Below, one piece after another: positions 1 through 6,706 of a DNA stretch of 9,523 bases (positions within the stretch are counted from its first letter, which is position 1; each line of letters starts with the position of its first letter). The notes below the pieces were generated by a model. The model was not told where the DNA came from. It was given only the letters and a program-made list of their open reading frames with translations, and did not search any database. The DNA is taken from positions 1 through 9,523 of the forward strand of contig QMLW01000038.1 in assembly GCA_003646935.1 (NCBI GenBank). Reading direction: 5' to 3'. This DNA comes from Deltaproteobacteria bacterium. Its GTDB lineage: Bacteria > Desulfobacterota > DSM-4660 > Desulfatiglandales > B25-G16. A program made the translations under genes and the position numbers.

Positions 1-27
1 GGGGATTATCACACTTACGGAGGGCAT
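1..27 (-). CDS. Partial CDS start, probable family 2 glycosyltransferase (N-terminus only)
   Basis: Only nine codons are inside the window. An ATG at 27-25 on the minus strand reads MPSVSVIIP and then leaves the sequence. Family 2 (GT-A fold) glycosyltransferases very often begin M-x-x-VSVIIP, the first beta strand of the nucleotide-sugar-binding fold, so this is a reasonable but thin call. It starts only three bases after the TAG stop (33-31) of the IspH-UbiA fusion, on the same strand, which supports one transcriptional unit. No strong Shine-Dalgarno is visible; a GGAAA lies further upstream, inside the end of the preceding gene. A chance nine-codon reading cannot be excluded. Confidence 0.5.
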
Positions 28-30
28 TGT

Positions 31-1761
31 CTAAAGCAGTTTCCATACAAGGGCAAGCGCTCCGGCGAAAAGGAGATTGCCCTCCACAATAGCCTGCAGC
101 GAAGCTCCATCCTTTACCCACCCTTTTTGGTACGCCGTGAGATACGCCATGGCGATCAGGAAACAGATGATGAGGAGGTATCCCAGGGGTGAAACAATAC
201 CAATCGATGCCCCGATCAGCAACAGGCCCGCAGCGAATGCGTTTATCAAGAGCAAGAGCCTCAGGGCCCTTCGTTCACCCAGCGCAATGGGCAGTGTTTC
301 CTTGCCCACGATCAAATCCCCTTGCATGTTTAGGATATCGAACAATCCTGCCCGCACATAACACATGGAGGATACAAACAGGAAGGAGATCAAAATCCCG
401 GGCCAGAACGGCCTCGACCACCCGACCAAGGGGAGCAGCGAGCTTATGGTTCCCCACGCCAAAGCCTCCGCCAAGGTTTTTGAGCCTGGAAGGTCCTTTA
501 TCTTCGCGTATCTCCCCAGGTAACCGAATCGCAGCGGTATGATTGGCATGCTGTATGCCAATCCGAGCATGGTGAGCGCGAGAAAGAGCACAAACTGGAC
601 TATTCCCAGCGAGAGCGAGAGGAACAGCCCTGTACCTATCGTTACTAGCGATGTTGTCACGAGAAGGGTCTTATGCTTGGTGTAGAAAAGGGCTATGCCA
701 GGATCGTTGTACTTACCGGCTTCCTTATCCAGAAATCGATTGAGCACATGCATGCTGTACACGTAGAGCAGGGCGAGAAGGGGGTACACAATCTGGGCCT
801 TGCCCCTGGAGAGCACAAGGCCCGCGTAGGTGAGAGAAAACGCCCCGATAGACTCCGGAATCGTGATCGTCGTAAGGAAACGAAGGGCCCTGCCCATGAA
901 ATTTCCAAAGGAATATCGCCCATTCTTGCCCATGGTATGTACTCTCTCCAGTACCTTTTTTATCATCCAATTGGGTGTTGACGCGCCAGCGGTCACGCCA
1001 ACCGTCTCCGCTGCTGAGAACCATGAACTCTCCAGTTCCTTCTCGGTCTCCACGTGAAAGGTGGGTATGCCCGTGGATTTCGATATCTCATACAACCGCC
1101 GCGTGTTGCCGCTGTTTCCGCCGCCAACCACCACCATGCTATCCACCTCGGATGCCAACACCCTCACCTCCCTCTGGCGTTTATAGGTCTCGTTACAAAT
1201 CGTATCGAATATTATCGCCTCAGGATGACGCTGCTTAATGGCGTTCACTGCCGCTCGGTACGCATCGACATCCTGTGTGGTTTGGGATACCACTACCATG
1301 GGCTCGCTCTCAGGCAACCTTTCCACATCCCCCGGGGACCCTATAACGATTCCATGACCGCCGCTGTAACCCATCAACCCAACAACCTCTGGATGCACGG
1401 CATCCCCAAATATGACAGGAGTATACCCCTTGTTGTGGTATTTCTTTATGATCGCCTGCACCTTTCCAACGCGTGGACACGTGGCATCGATTATCTTGAA
1501 ATTTGAGTTCCTTATCCGTTCTCTCTCTGCGGGCGTGATACCGTGTGCCCGAATGATGATCCTTCCACCATCGCACTCTTCGATATCCTCCAAGATATCA
1601 ACGCCCTTTGCTCTGAGCAGATCCAAGACCTGCTGATTATGTATCAACGGGCCGTAGGTGAAAAGCTCTCCATCGCCCTTGTTGGCCTCAGATAGGGTAA
1701 TCTCCATAGCCCTTCTGACCCCCATACAGAACCCCGCGGTCTTCGCCAACCTGACCTTCAC
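31..1761 (-). CDS. ispH: IspH (HMBPP reductase) fused to a UbiA-family membrane prenyltransferase
   Basis: Residues 1-280 form a full IspH/LytB, the 4Fe-4S enzyme that reduces HMBPP to IPP and DMAPP in the last step of the MEP pathway. The three cluster cysteines are Cys12 (AGFCMGVRRA), Cys95 (DATCPRVGK) and Cys189 (DTICNETYKRQ). Substrate-pocket residues are also present: His41, His123 with Glu125 (HPEV), the SQTT segment, NSGNT and ASTP. Residues from about 290 to 576 form a UbiA-like integral membrane domain with roughly eight to nine hydrophobic helices. Its Asp-rich motifs are variant: Asn341/Asp345/Asp353 (NRFLDKEAGKYND) and Asp475/Asn478/Asp482 (FDILNMQGD), followed by GKETLP. The prenyl acceptor cannot be read from sequence. 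The start is GTG at 1761 inside a GTGA overlap with dusB, with GAGGG at 1772-1768 as ribosome site, implying translational coupling. The two halves may pass isoprenoid precursor towards a membrane prenylation; that is inference. Confidence 0.93.
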   Translation of the reverse strand: MKVRLAKTAGFCMGVRRAMEITLSEANKGDGELFTYGPLIHNQQVLDLLRAKGVDILEDIEECDGGRIIIRAHGITPAERERIRNSNFKIIDATCPRVGKVQAIIKKYHNKGYTPVIFGDAVHPEVVGLMGYSGGHGIVIGSPGDVERLPESEPMVVVSQTTQDVDAYRAAVNAIKQRHPEAIIFDTICNETYKRQREVRVLASEVDSMVVVGGGNSGNTRRLYEISKSTGIPTFHVETEKELESSWFSAAETVGVTAGASTPNWMIKKVLERVHTMGKNGRYSFGNFMGRALRFLTTITIPESIGAFSLTYAGLVLSRGKAQIVYPLLALLYVYSMHVLNRFLDKEAGKYNDPGIALFYTKHKTLLVTTSLVTIGTGLFLSLSLGIVQFVLFLALTMLGLAYSMPIIPLRFGYLGRYAKIKDLPGSKTLAEALAWGTISSLLPLVGWSRPFWPGILISFLFVSSMCYVRAGLFDILNMQGDLIVGKETLPIALGERRALRLLLLINAFAAGLLLIGASIGIVSPLGYLLIICFLIAMAYLTAYQKGWVKDGASLQAIVEGNLLFAGALALVWKLL

Positions 1762-2738
1762 GATACTCCCTCTTCCTGTATGCTCCCAAAGTAGGCGTGT
1801 AAGGTAGCTAGAAGCCTCTCCCTGCCGTCTATCTCCGAAAGCAAGCCCCTGAGAAATCCTCGGCCTGGAAGTCCCTTGGTGTAAAGGAGCAACAGGCCCC
1901 GTATGAGGTGCGTAGCCCTCGTTTCTCCGAGATACCCTATGAGAAGTTCATAGTGCTTTCTGATCAACCGATGCCTTTCATCCAGGCCGGGTGTTGCGAA
2001 GCTTCCCCTTTGCTCCATCTCCAGTGTCTGTTGGAATATCCACGGATTCGACAATGCAGCCCTGCCTATCATGACCCCATCACAGTTCGTCTCGGAGCGC
2101 ATCCGTAACGCCAAGGAAGGCGTGCTCACGTCCCCATTGCCGATAACGGGTATGTTCACCTCCTCTTTTATCCTCCCGATCAAGGTCCAATCGGCCGTTC
2201 CGGAGAACCCCTGGCTGGCAAACCGTGGGTGGACGCAGATTCCATCTGCGCCGTTGTCCTCGATCACCCTTGCGATCTCAATGGCATTCGCCTCCCGTGG
2301 TGACCACCCGGCCCTGATCTTCACGGTCAAAGGCACTGGGCTACATCGTCGCATTGCATAAATGATCCTCGCTGCCTTCTGCGCATCGCGCATCAGGGCC
2401 GCACCTGATCCCGTTTTCACGACCTTCTTTGCCGGGCATCCCATGTTGATATCTATCGCATCAATCCCCATATCCGCTGCGATCCGAGCCGATGTGGCCA
2501 TGGCATCCGCATCGGATCCGAATAACTGGGCAGCAACGGGCCTCTCATCTGGATTGGTGGCCAAATACGTATAGGTCTTGGCCTGGCCCCTGGAGAGCCC
2601 CATCGCGCTGATCATCTCGGTGCTCACGAGCCCCGCCCCCATTTCCTTCGCTATCAGACGAAAGGGCAGATTGGTTCTGCCCGACATGGGGGCCAGAACA
2701 AGCCAATTTCTCAACTGCAATGCCCCGATTTTCAACAT
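1758..2738 (-). CDS. dusB: tRNA-dihydrouridine synthase, DusB-like
   Basis: This is an FMN-dependent TIM-barrel enzyme that reduces specific uridines in the tRNA D-loop to dihydrouridine, acting in the cytoplasm. The flavin-binding start LAPMSGRTNLPFR is at 15-27. The catalytic motif DINMGCPAKKVVKTGSG has its general-acid Cys at 101. Lys140 (VKIRAGW), His170 (VHPR) and the phosphate-binding GNGDV (200-204) and GVMIGRAAL (221-229) follow in the expected order. The C-terminal helical domain with its RxxLLLY-like segment runs from about 255. At 326 residues it has normal DusB length. The start is the ATG at 2738, as no earlier in-frame start precedes the upstream stop; a Shine-Dalgarno at normal distance is not obvious. 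Its TGA (1760-1758) overlaps the GTG of ispH. The assignment to Dus is secure, but the exact subfamily (DusB and its target position) is inferred from overall resemblance. Confidence 0.93.
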   Translation of the reverse strand: MLKIGALQLRNWLVLAPMSGRTNLPFRLIAKEMGAGLVSTEMISAMGLSRGQAKTYTYLATNPDERPVAAQLFGSDADAMATSARIAADMGIDAIDINMGCPAKKVVKTGSGAALMRDAQKAARIIYAMRRCSPVPLTVKIRAGWSPREANAIEIARVIEDNGADGICVHPRFASQGFSGTADWTLIGRIKEEVNIPVIGNGDVSTPSLALRMRSETNCDGVMIGRAALSNPWIFQQTLEMEQRGSFATPGLDERHRLIRKHYELLIGYLGETRATHLIRGLLLLYTKGLPGRGFLRGLLSEIDGRERLLATLHAYFGSIQEEGVS

Positions 2739-2798
2739 ATGGATATTGTAAACGAATCCTCAGCTCATTACAATCCCATAACCGTCTCTTTCTAGTCC

Positions 2799-2827
2799 TT
2801 GACTTCAGCCGGGCTTTCACCTATTTG
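2799..2827 (+). promoter_or_regulatory. Possible sigma70 promoter for the macrodomain gene
   Basis: TTGACT (2799-2804) is separated by 17 bases from TATTTG (2822-2827). The -35 box is good and the -10 box weak. It would start transcription near 2834, giving a short leader before the ATG at 2862, which fits the start chosen for that gene. Confidence 0.4.
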
Positions 2828-2861
2828 TAGGATGTCTATTTTGCAACATGGGAGGGCGAAA

Positions 2862-3392
2862 ATGGCCACAGAACTGAAGGATCGGATAGGGATTGTTGAG
2901 GGCGATATCACCACCATGGACGTCGATGCCATTGTGAACGCCGCTAACACCACCCTGTTGGGCGGCGGGGGAGTGGATGGTGCCATACACAGGGCTGCAG
3001 GTCCAGAGCTTCTCGAGGAAACAAGGAGGATAGGCGGCTGTCCCACAGGGGAAGCGCGTGTCACAAAGGGCTACCGACTACCTGCGAAGTGGGTAATCCA
3101 CACCGTAGGCCCTATCTGGACCGGTGGAGACAAACATGAGGATGTCCTGCTCGCCAACTGTTACCGGAACTCCCTCGGCGCAGCAGTTGAGGTAGGCGCG
3201 GCAACGCTAGCCTTTCCATCCATAAGCACGGGTGCCTACCGATTCCCTCTGGAACGGGCTGTCCGTATTGCCTTGAAGGAGACAAAGTCCTTTCTCGAGG
3301 CCGATCAAACCGTACAAAAGGTAATTTTCGTCTGCTTCGGTGGCGAGGTTTATAGGGCCTATCAGGAGGCACTTGATGAGGTCTTCGATTGA
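2862..3392 (+). CDS. Macrodomain protein, MacroD/YmdB type (probable ADP-ribose hydrolase)
   Basis: This 176-residue macrodomain closely follows E. coli YmdB. Members bind ADP-ribose and hydrolyse O-acetyl-ADP-ribose, and many remove mono-ADP-ribose from proteins or nucleic acids. The motifs are GDIT (14-17), VNAAN with Asn26 and Asn29, the glycine-rich loop GGGGVDGAIHRAAG with Asp39 matching the YmdB catalytic Asp, HTVGP (80-84), and the phosphate loop STGAYRFP (122-129). The frame is open from 2799, but I chose ATG 2862 because GGAGG at 2851-2855 lies six bases before it and because the domain starts directly there, as in YmdB. The flavodoxin-like gene follows 74 bases downstream on the same strand, so the two may be co-transcribed. 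The physiological ADP-ribosylated target is unknown, and no ADP-ribosyltransferase is visible nearby. Confidence 0.9.
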   Translation: MATELKDRIGIVEGDITTMDVDAIVNAANTTLLGGGGVDGAIHRAAGPELLEETRRIGGCPTGEARVTKGYRLPAKWVIHTVGPIWTGGDKHEDVLLANCYRNSLGAAVEVGAATLAFPSISTGAYRFPLERAVRIALKETKSFLEADQTVQKVIFVCFGGEVYRAYQEALDEVFD

Positions 3393-3466
3393 TAGAACAG
3401 ACCTGCATCCTTTGCGAGAATAACCATGGATGATGCCGCTCCAAGCCAATCCAAGGACATGCCCTC

Positions 3467-3928
3467 ATGATCACCATCCTCGTGGTGTATCACTCCCAGA
3501 CGGACAGAACTAAAAAAATGGCCCAATCCGTGGCCAAGGGGGTGGACTCCATCGCGAACGCGTGCGCTGTCCTCAAAGAGGCAAGAAAGACTTCTCTCGA
3601 GGATCTTCTCTCCTGTGACGGACTGGCCCTTGGTAGCCCGGAATATTTCGGGTACATGGCGGGAGCAATCAAGGACCTCTTCGATCGGACATACGATCAG
3701 GCCAGGGGCAGAAAGGAGATTTTCAAAAAGCCATACGTTGCGTTTATCTCCGCGGACAACGACGGGCAGGGCGCCTTGAGGAGCATTGAGAGGATCTGCA
3801 TCGGGTATCAGTTCAAAAAGGTCTCTGAGCCTGTAATTGCCACGGGGCACCTAGGCCCAGATATTTTTATACGGTGTGAGGAATTGGGCAAGATCATTGC
3901 TGCTGGTTGCGAGGCAAGGATATTTTGA
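3467..3928 (+). CDS. Flavodoxin-fold protein (probable FMN-binding, NAD(P)H-dependent reductase family)
   Basis: This 153-residue protein has the first-strand and phosphate-loop pattern of flavodoxins: ITILVVYHSQTDRTKKMA, with Ser10, Thr12 and Thr15 positioned to hold the FMN phosphate. GSPEYFGYMAGAIKDLFDR (57-75) matches the loop that stacks on the isoalloxazine ring in flavodoxin/WrbA-like proteins, and ISADNDGQGAL (94-104) corresponds to the second FMN loop. It is a single domain with no membrane segments or signal peptide. The likely role is FMN-dependent electron transfer or a small NAD(P)H reductase; partner and substrate cannot be deduced. AAGGA at 3453-3457 lies nine bases before the ATG. 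It follows the macrodomain gene closely and may share its transcript. Confidence 0.8.
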   Translation: MITILVVYHSQTDRTKKMAQSVAKGVDSIANACAVLKEARKTSLEDLLSCDGLALGSPEYFGYMAGAIKDLFDRTYDQARGRKEIFKKPYVAFISADNDGQGALRSIERICIGYQFKKVSEPVIATGHLGPDIFIRCEELGKIIAAGCEARIF

Positions 3929-3982
3929 GGCCCGACCCCTCAGCCGATCAACCTGCACGGTTATAAACGGAGGTCTTTGCCT

Positions 3983-4126
3983 ATGGGCGCGCACAACAAC
4001 CACGACTACACCAAAGAAGTGAAGGCGCGTATCCGTGCATGTGCTTTCCCCAGGACGAATCGTGGATTACGGTTGTCATTGAGAAGCGTTTGTATTAAAG
4101 ATAACTACCCAATTATAGGGGATTAA
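3983..4126 (+). CDS. Doubtful 47-residue ORF with a good ribosome-binding site
   Basis: The ATG at 3983 is preceded nine bases upstream by GGAGG (3969-3973), and the frame runs 47 codons to TAA at 4124-4126, just before the cysteine synthase fusion. The product begins MGAHNNHDYTKEVKARI, which is hydrophilic, while its second half is arginine-rich and looks less like natural coding sequence. An ATG at 4039 opens another frame (MCFPQDESW...) that ends at 4098, so the pair may be one small gene broken by a frameshift. I recognise no family. It may equally be a chance frame in the 214-base leader. Confidence 0.25.
   Translation: MGAHNNHDYTKEVKARIRACAFPRTNRGLRLSLRSVCIKDNYPIIGD
4090..4119 (+). promoter_or_regulatory. 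Possible sigma70 promoter upstream of the cysteine synthase-CysRS fusion
   Basis: TTGTAT (4090-4095) is followed after 18 bases by TATAGG (4114-4119), ending 23 bases before the GTG start of the fusion. Both boxes are partial matches. Confidence 0.3.
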
Positions 4127-4142
4127 TGGGAGTTAGAGGGCG

Positions 4143-6452
4143 GTGAGCGGAAAATACGACAATATCCTTGATGTGATCGGAAACACGCCGCTCGTTCCCA
4201 TTCGGCATCTCAACAAGAATCCCGGCGTGGTGATGTATGTCAAGCTCGAGTCCTTCAATCCCGGAGGCTCTATCAAGGACAGGGTCGCGCTATCCATGAT
4301 CGAGGAGGCCGAAGCCAGTGGCCAGTTAACCAGGGAAAAGGTAATCGTTGAGGCCACAAGCGGTAATACGGGGATTGGCCTGGCCCTCGTCGCAGCGATC
4401 AGAGGGTACCGATTACTGCTCACCATGTCGGACTCGGTGAGCGAGGAACGGAAAAAGATCCTCAAGGCATTGGGGGCAGAGCTTAGGTTCACACCATCTC
4501 GTCTGGGCACCGACGGAGCGATTGAGGACGCCTACAACCTCGTGAGGCAAGAACCGGAAAAATACTGGCTTGCAGACCAGTTCAACAACGAGAGCAATTG
4601 GAGGGCCCATTACCACGGAACCGCCATGGAAATCTGGGAACAGACGGAGGGAACGGTTACCATGGTTGTCGCTGCCATGGGCACTACGGGCACGGTAGTG
4701 GGGCTCTCGAGAAGGCTGAAGGAATACGATCCCCATATCAAGGTGGTAGGGGTTGAGCCCTATCTGGGTCACCGGATTCAGGGGATGAAGAACCTCAAGG
4801 AATCCTACCGCCCTGAGATATTCGATAAAGATCTCCTGGACCGCATTGTTCATATCGATGACGAGGATGCCTTCCAGATGACCCGGAGGCTCGCCAAGGA
4901 GGAGGGCATCTTCGTTGGCATGAGTTCCGGGGCAGCCATGGCTGGCGCACTCGACGTTGTCCAAGAGATGAAGGGTGGCGTTGTGGTGGTGATCTGTCCC
5001 GACGGCGGGGAACGATACCTGAGCACCACCCTGTTCACCGACAAAAAAAGGACGGGTATCAGGTTCTCCAATACGCTCAGCAGACAGAGGGATGAATTCA
5101 TCCCTATACGGGAAAACGAAGTCACCATCTATACCTGTGGGCCTACGGTGTCGAGCCTGATCGATCTCGGGGAGTGCAGGAGATACGTGGTCGCCGATCT
5201 GTTGAGGCGCTACCTCGAGTACAAGGGCTTTGCCGTCAACCATATCATCAATATCACTGACCTGGACGATAGAACCATGCAGGGGGCAGAAGCCGCGGGC
5301 AAGGATTTAAAGACATTTACCGACGTCTTTTACCAGGAGTTTCTCAAGGATATGGATGCGCTCAATATTAAAAGGGCCACCACCTATCCCAGGGCAAGCG
5401 AGCACGTGAAGGATATGATAGACGCCACTGAGAAACTCGTGGAGCTGGGCTTTGCCTATGAACGATTGCGCTCCGTCTACTTCGACATATCCCGTTTCCA
5501 GGGCTATGGAAAGCTCTCCAGGGTTAACTTGGACAAGATTAAGGTAGGGAAAACCGTGGATCTGGATCAGTATGAAAAGGACAACCCGAGGGATTTTACC
5601 CTTCTCAAGAGATCCACCCTGCATGAACTAAAGAAAGGGCTCTTCTTCTCCACCAAATGGGGGAACCTGCGGCCCAGTTGGCATGTACAATGCGCTACCA
5701 TCGCCATGAATTGTCTCGGTGAAACACACGATATCCACACCGGCGGTGTGGATCTGATCTTCCCCCACCACGAAAACGACATAGCCATCTCAGAGGCCCT
5801 CACGGGCAAGCCATTGGCCAACTATTGGCTTCACAATGAGCTCGTACTGGGAAAAAAGCCGCCTCACACACTCGAGGGAAAGACCGTCACGCTTAGGGAA
5901 GCGCTCGACAAGGGATACTGCGGAAGGGATATTAGGTACTGGCTTCTCCAGATGCACTACAAGAGGATAATCGATTTTTCATGGTCAAAGCTGGCCATGG
6001 CGAGAAATACGCTTGCCCGCATGGATAGGTTTGTCCACTCACTGCGCACCTGCAGGAAGGGCCCGGCTTCAAGCGAGATCGATCAGCTCATCTACAATCT
6101 TACCCGAGGCTTTGGCGAGGCCATGGATGATGATCTGAATATTTCCCAGGCCCTGGCCGCTTTCTTTGAATTCACCCATAAGATTAATCGCCTCATTGAT
6201 ACATGTGGGCTGGATCCATCCGATCGAGAGAAGATCGATAAGGTGCTCGCACGGATCAACTCGGTTCTCATGGTGATGGACCTTGAAGAGATGGAATCAA
6301 ATCGGCAGATAGAGGAATTGCTGAGGGATAGAAGTGAGGCGAGAAAGATGAGGGATTGGGCAACGGCCGACGCGATACGAGAGAAGCTGAGGGAATCGGG
6401 AATCGCGGTGATCGACACTTCAGATGGAACTACATGGCGAAAGATTCGCTGA
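4143..6452 (+). CDS. Cysteine synthase (CysM/CysK type) fused to a cysteinyl-tRNA-synthetase-like protein lacking HIGH and KMSKS
   Basis: Residues 1-300 are a complete PLP fold II cysteine synthase. The PLP lysine is Lys45 (NPGGSIKDR), followed by TSGNTG (72-77), the phosphate loop GTTGTVVG (180-187, CysM-like), SSGAAMAGAL (261-270) and RYLSTTLF (291-298). Such enzymes make cysteine from an activated serine and sulfide or another sulfur donor. Residues from about 306 to 769 align over the whole length of CysRS: N-terminal FSNTLSRQRDEF, Cys332 (YTCGPTV), NITDLDD (370-376), SWHVQC with Cys517, DIHTGGVDLIFPHHEND with His542 and Asp546, helical domain, and C-terminal GTTWRK. The HIGH site reads DLGE (341-344) and the KMSKS site reads PPHTL (573-577), so normal amino-acid adenylation is doubtful. 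The GTG start at 4143 fits the cysteine synthase N-terminus; purine-rich GGGAG lies at 4128-4132. I infer a cytoplasmic cysteine-handling enzyme of altered function. A second, active cysS should exist elsewhere. Confidence 0.9.
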   Translation: MSGKYDNILDVIGNTPLVPIRHLNKNPGVVMYVKLESFNPGGSIKDRVALSMIEEAEASGQLTREKVIVEATSGNTGIGLALVAAIRGYRLLLTMSDSVSEERKKILKALGAELRFTPSRLGTDGAIEDAYNLVRQEPEKYWLADQFNNESNWRAHYHGTAMEIWEQTEGTVTMVVAAMGTTGTVVGLSRRLKEYDPHIKVVGVEPYLGHRIQGMKNLKESYRPEIFDKDLLDRIVHIDDEDAFQMTRRLAKEEGIFVGMSSGAAMAGALDVVQEMKGGVVVVICPDGGERYLSTTLFTDKKRTGIRFSNTLSRQRDEFIPIRENEVTIYTCGPTVSSLIDLGECRRYVVADLLRRYLEYKGFAVNHIINITDLDDRTMQGAEAAGKDLKTFTDVFYQEFLKDMDALNIKRATTYPRASEHVKDMIDATEKLVELGFAYERLRSVYFDISRFQGYGKLSRVNLDKIKVGKTVDLDQYEKDNPRDFTLLKRSTLHELKKGLFFSTKWGNLRPSWHVQCATIAMNCLGETHDIHTGGVDLIFPHHENDIAISEALTGKPLANYWLHNELVLGKKPPHTLEGKTVTLREALDKGYCGRDIRYWLLQMHYKRIIDFSWSKLAMARNTLARMDRFVHSLRTCRKGPASSEIDQLIYNLTRGFGEAMDDDLNISQALAAFFEFTHKINRLIDTCGLDPSDREKIDKVLARINSVLMVMDLEEMESNRQIEELLRDRSEARKMRDWATADAIREKLRESGIAVIDTSDGTTWRKIR

Positions 6453-6517
6453 GTTTCCCAAGCCTAACGATAATTGCTCTCAGCCAGTCGTAGCATTTAA
6501 GGGTTAAGTTAATTTTT

Positions 6518-6611
6518 TGGCGGAGAGAGAGGGATTCGAACCCTCGGTAGAGCTTTTGACCCTACACTCACTTAGCAGGCGAGCGCCTTCAGCCAACTCG
6601 GCCATCTCTCC
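6518..6611 (-). tRNA. tRNA-Ser (anticodon GCU)
   Basis: The minus strand folds as a class II tRNA. The acceptor stem GGAGAGA (from 6611) pairs perfectly with TCTCTCC (6528-6522). The anticodon loop CTGCTAA has GCT at 6576-6574. A long variable arm is present, the T-arm is GAGGG-TTCGAAT-CCCTC, the discriminator is G, and CCA is encoded (6520-6518). It reads AGC/AGU codons. It is convergent with the fusion gene ending at 6452. Confidence 0.97.
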
Positions 6612-6639
6612 GCGAATCCCGCATACGCGAAATTACTAT

Positions 6640-6666
6640 TTGCTAATAGCTTCTTGCTTATAGCAA
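6640..6666. repeat. Imperfect inverted repeat between tRNA-Ser(GCU) and the four-helix-bundle gene
   Basis: TTGCTAATAGC (6640-6650) and GCTTATAGCAA (6656-6666) are inverted copies matching at 9 of 11 positions around a TTCTT loop. Weaker flanking symmetry (TACTA on the left, TAGTA on the right) extends it. It lies just past the stop of the four-helix-bundle gene and could be its terminator hairpin or the edge of an inserted segment. There is no clear U-tract. Confidence 0.5.
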
Positions 6667-6706
6667 TATTTAGTATAAAATCATCTCACAACAACCTAGG
6701 TCGCCG

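Noticed and set aside
1054..1506. Plus-strand frame of 150 codons opposite ispH
   Set aside because: It lies antisense to the conserved IspH domain, has no ribosome site worth noting and no family signature.
2799..2861. Earlier start for the macrodomain protein (21 extra residues)
   Set aside because: The likely -35 box lies at 2799-2804, the best Shine-Dalgarno serves ATG 2862, and the family begins there.
3426..3470. 14-codon frame (MDDAAPSQSKDMPS) ending in an ATGA overlap with the flavodoxin-like start
   Set aside because: It lacks a convincing ribosome site and has no conserved feature; the overlap can arise by chance.
3362..3850. Minus-strand frame of 162 codons across the macrodomain end and the flavodoxin-like gene
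   Set aside because: The plus-strand flavodoxin motifs are clear and the antisense frame shows none.
3926..3942. Possible terminator hairpin TGAGG / CCTCA after the flavodoxin-like gene
   Set aside because: The stem is only 5 bp, includes the stop codon and has no following T-run.
4413..5243. Long minus-strand open frame (276 codons) inside the fusion gene
   Set aside because: It is fully antisense to the strongly conserved cysteine synthase and CysRS-like domains and contains no recognisable motif; it is a shadow frame.
6496..6518. T-run after AT-rich TTAA repeats, a possible terminator for the fusion gene
   Set aside because: The only stem available is four A/T pairs, too weak for an intrinsic terminator, and the run overlaps the tRNA CCA end.
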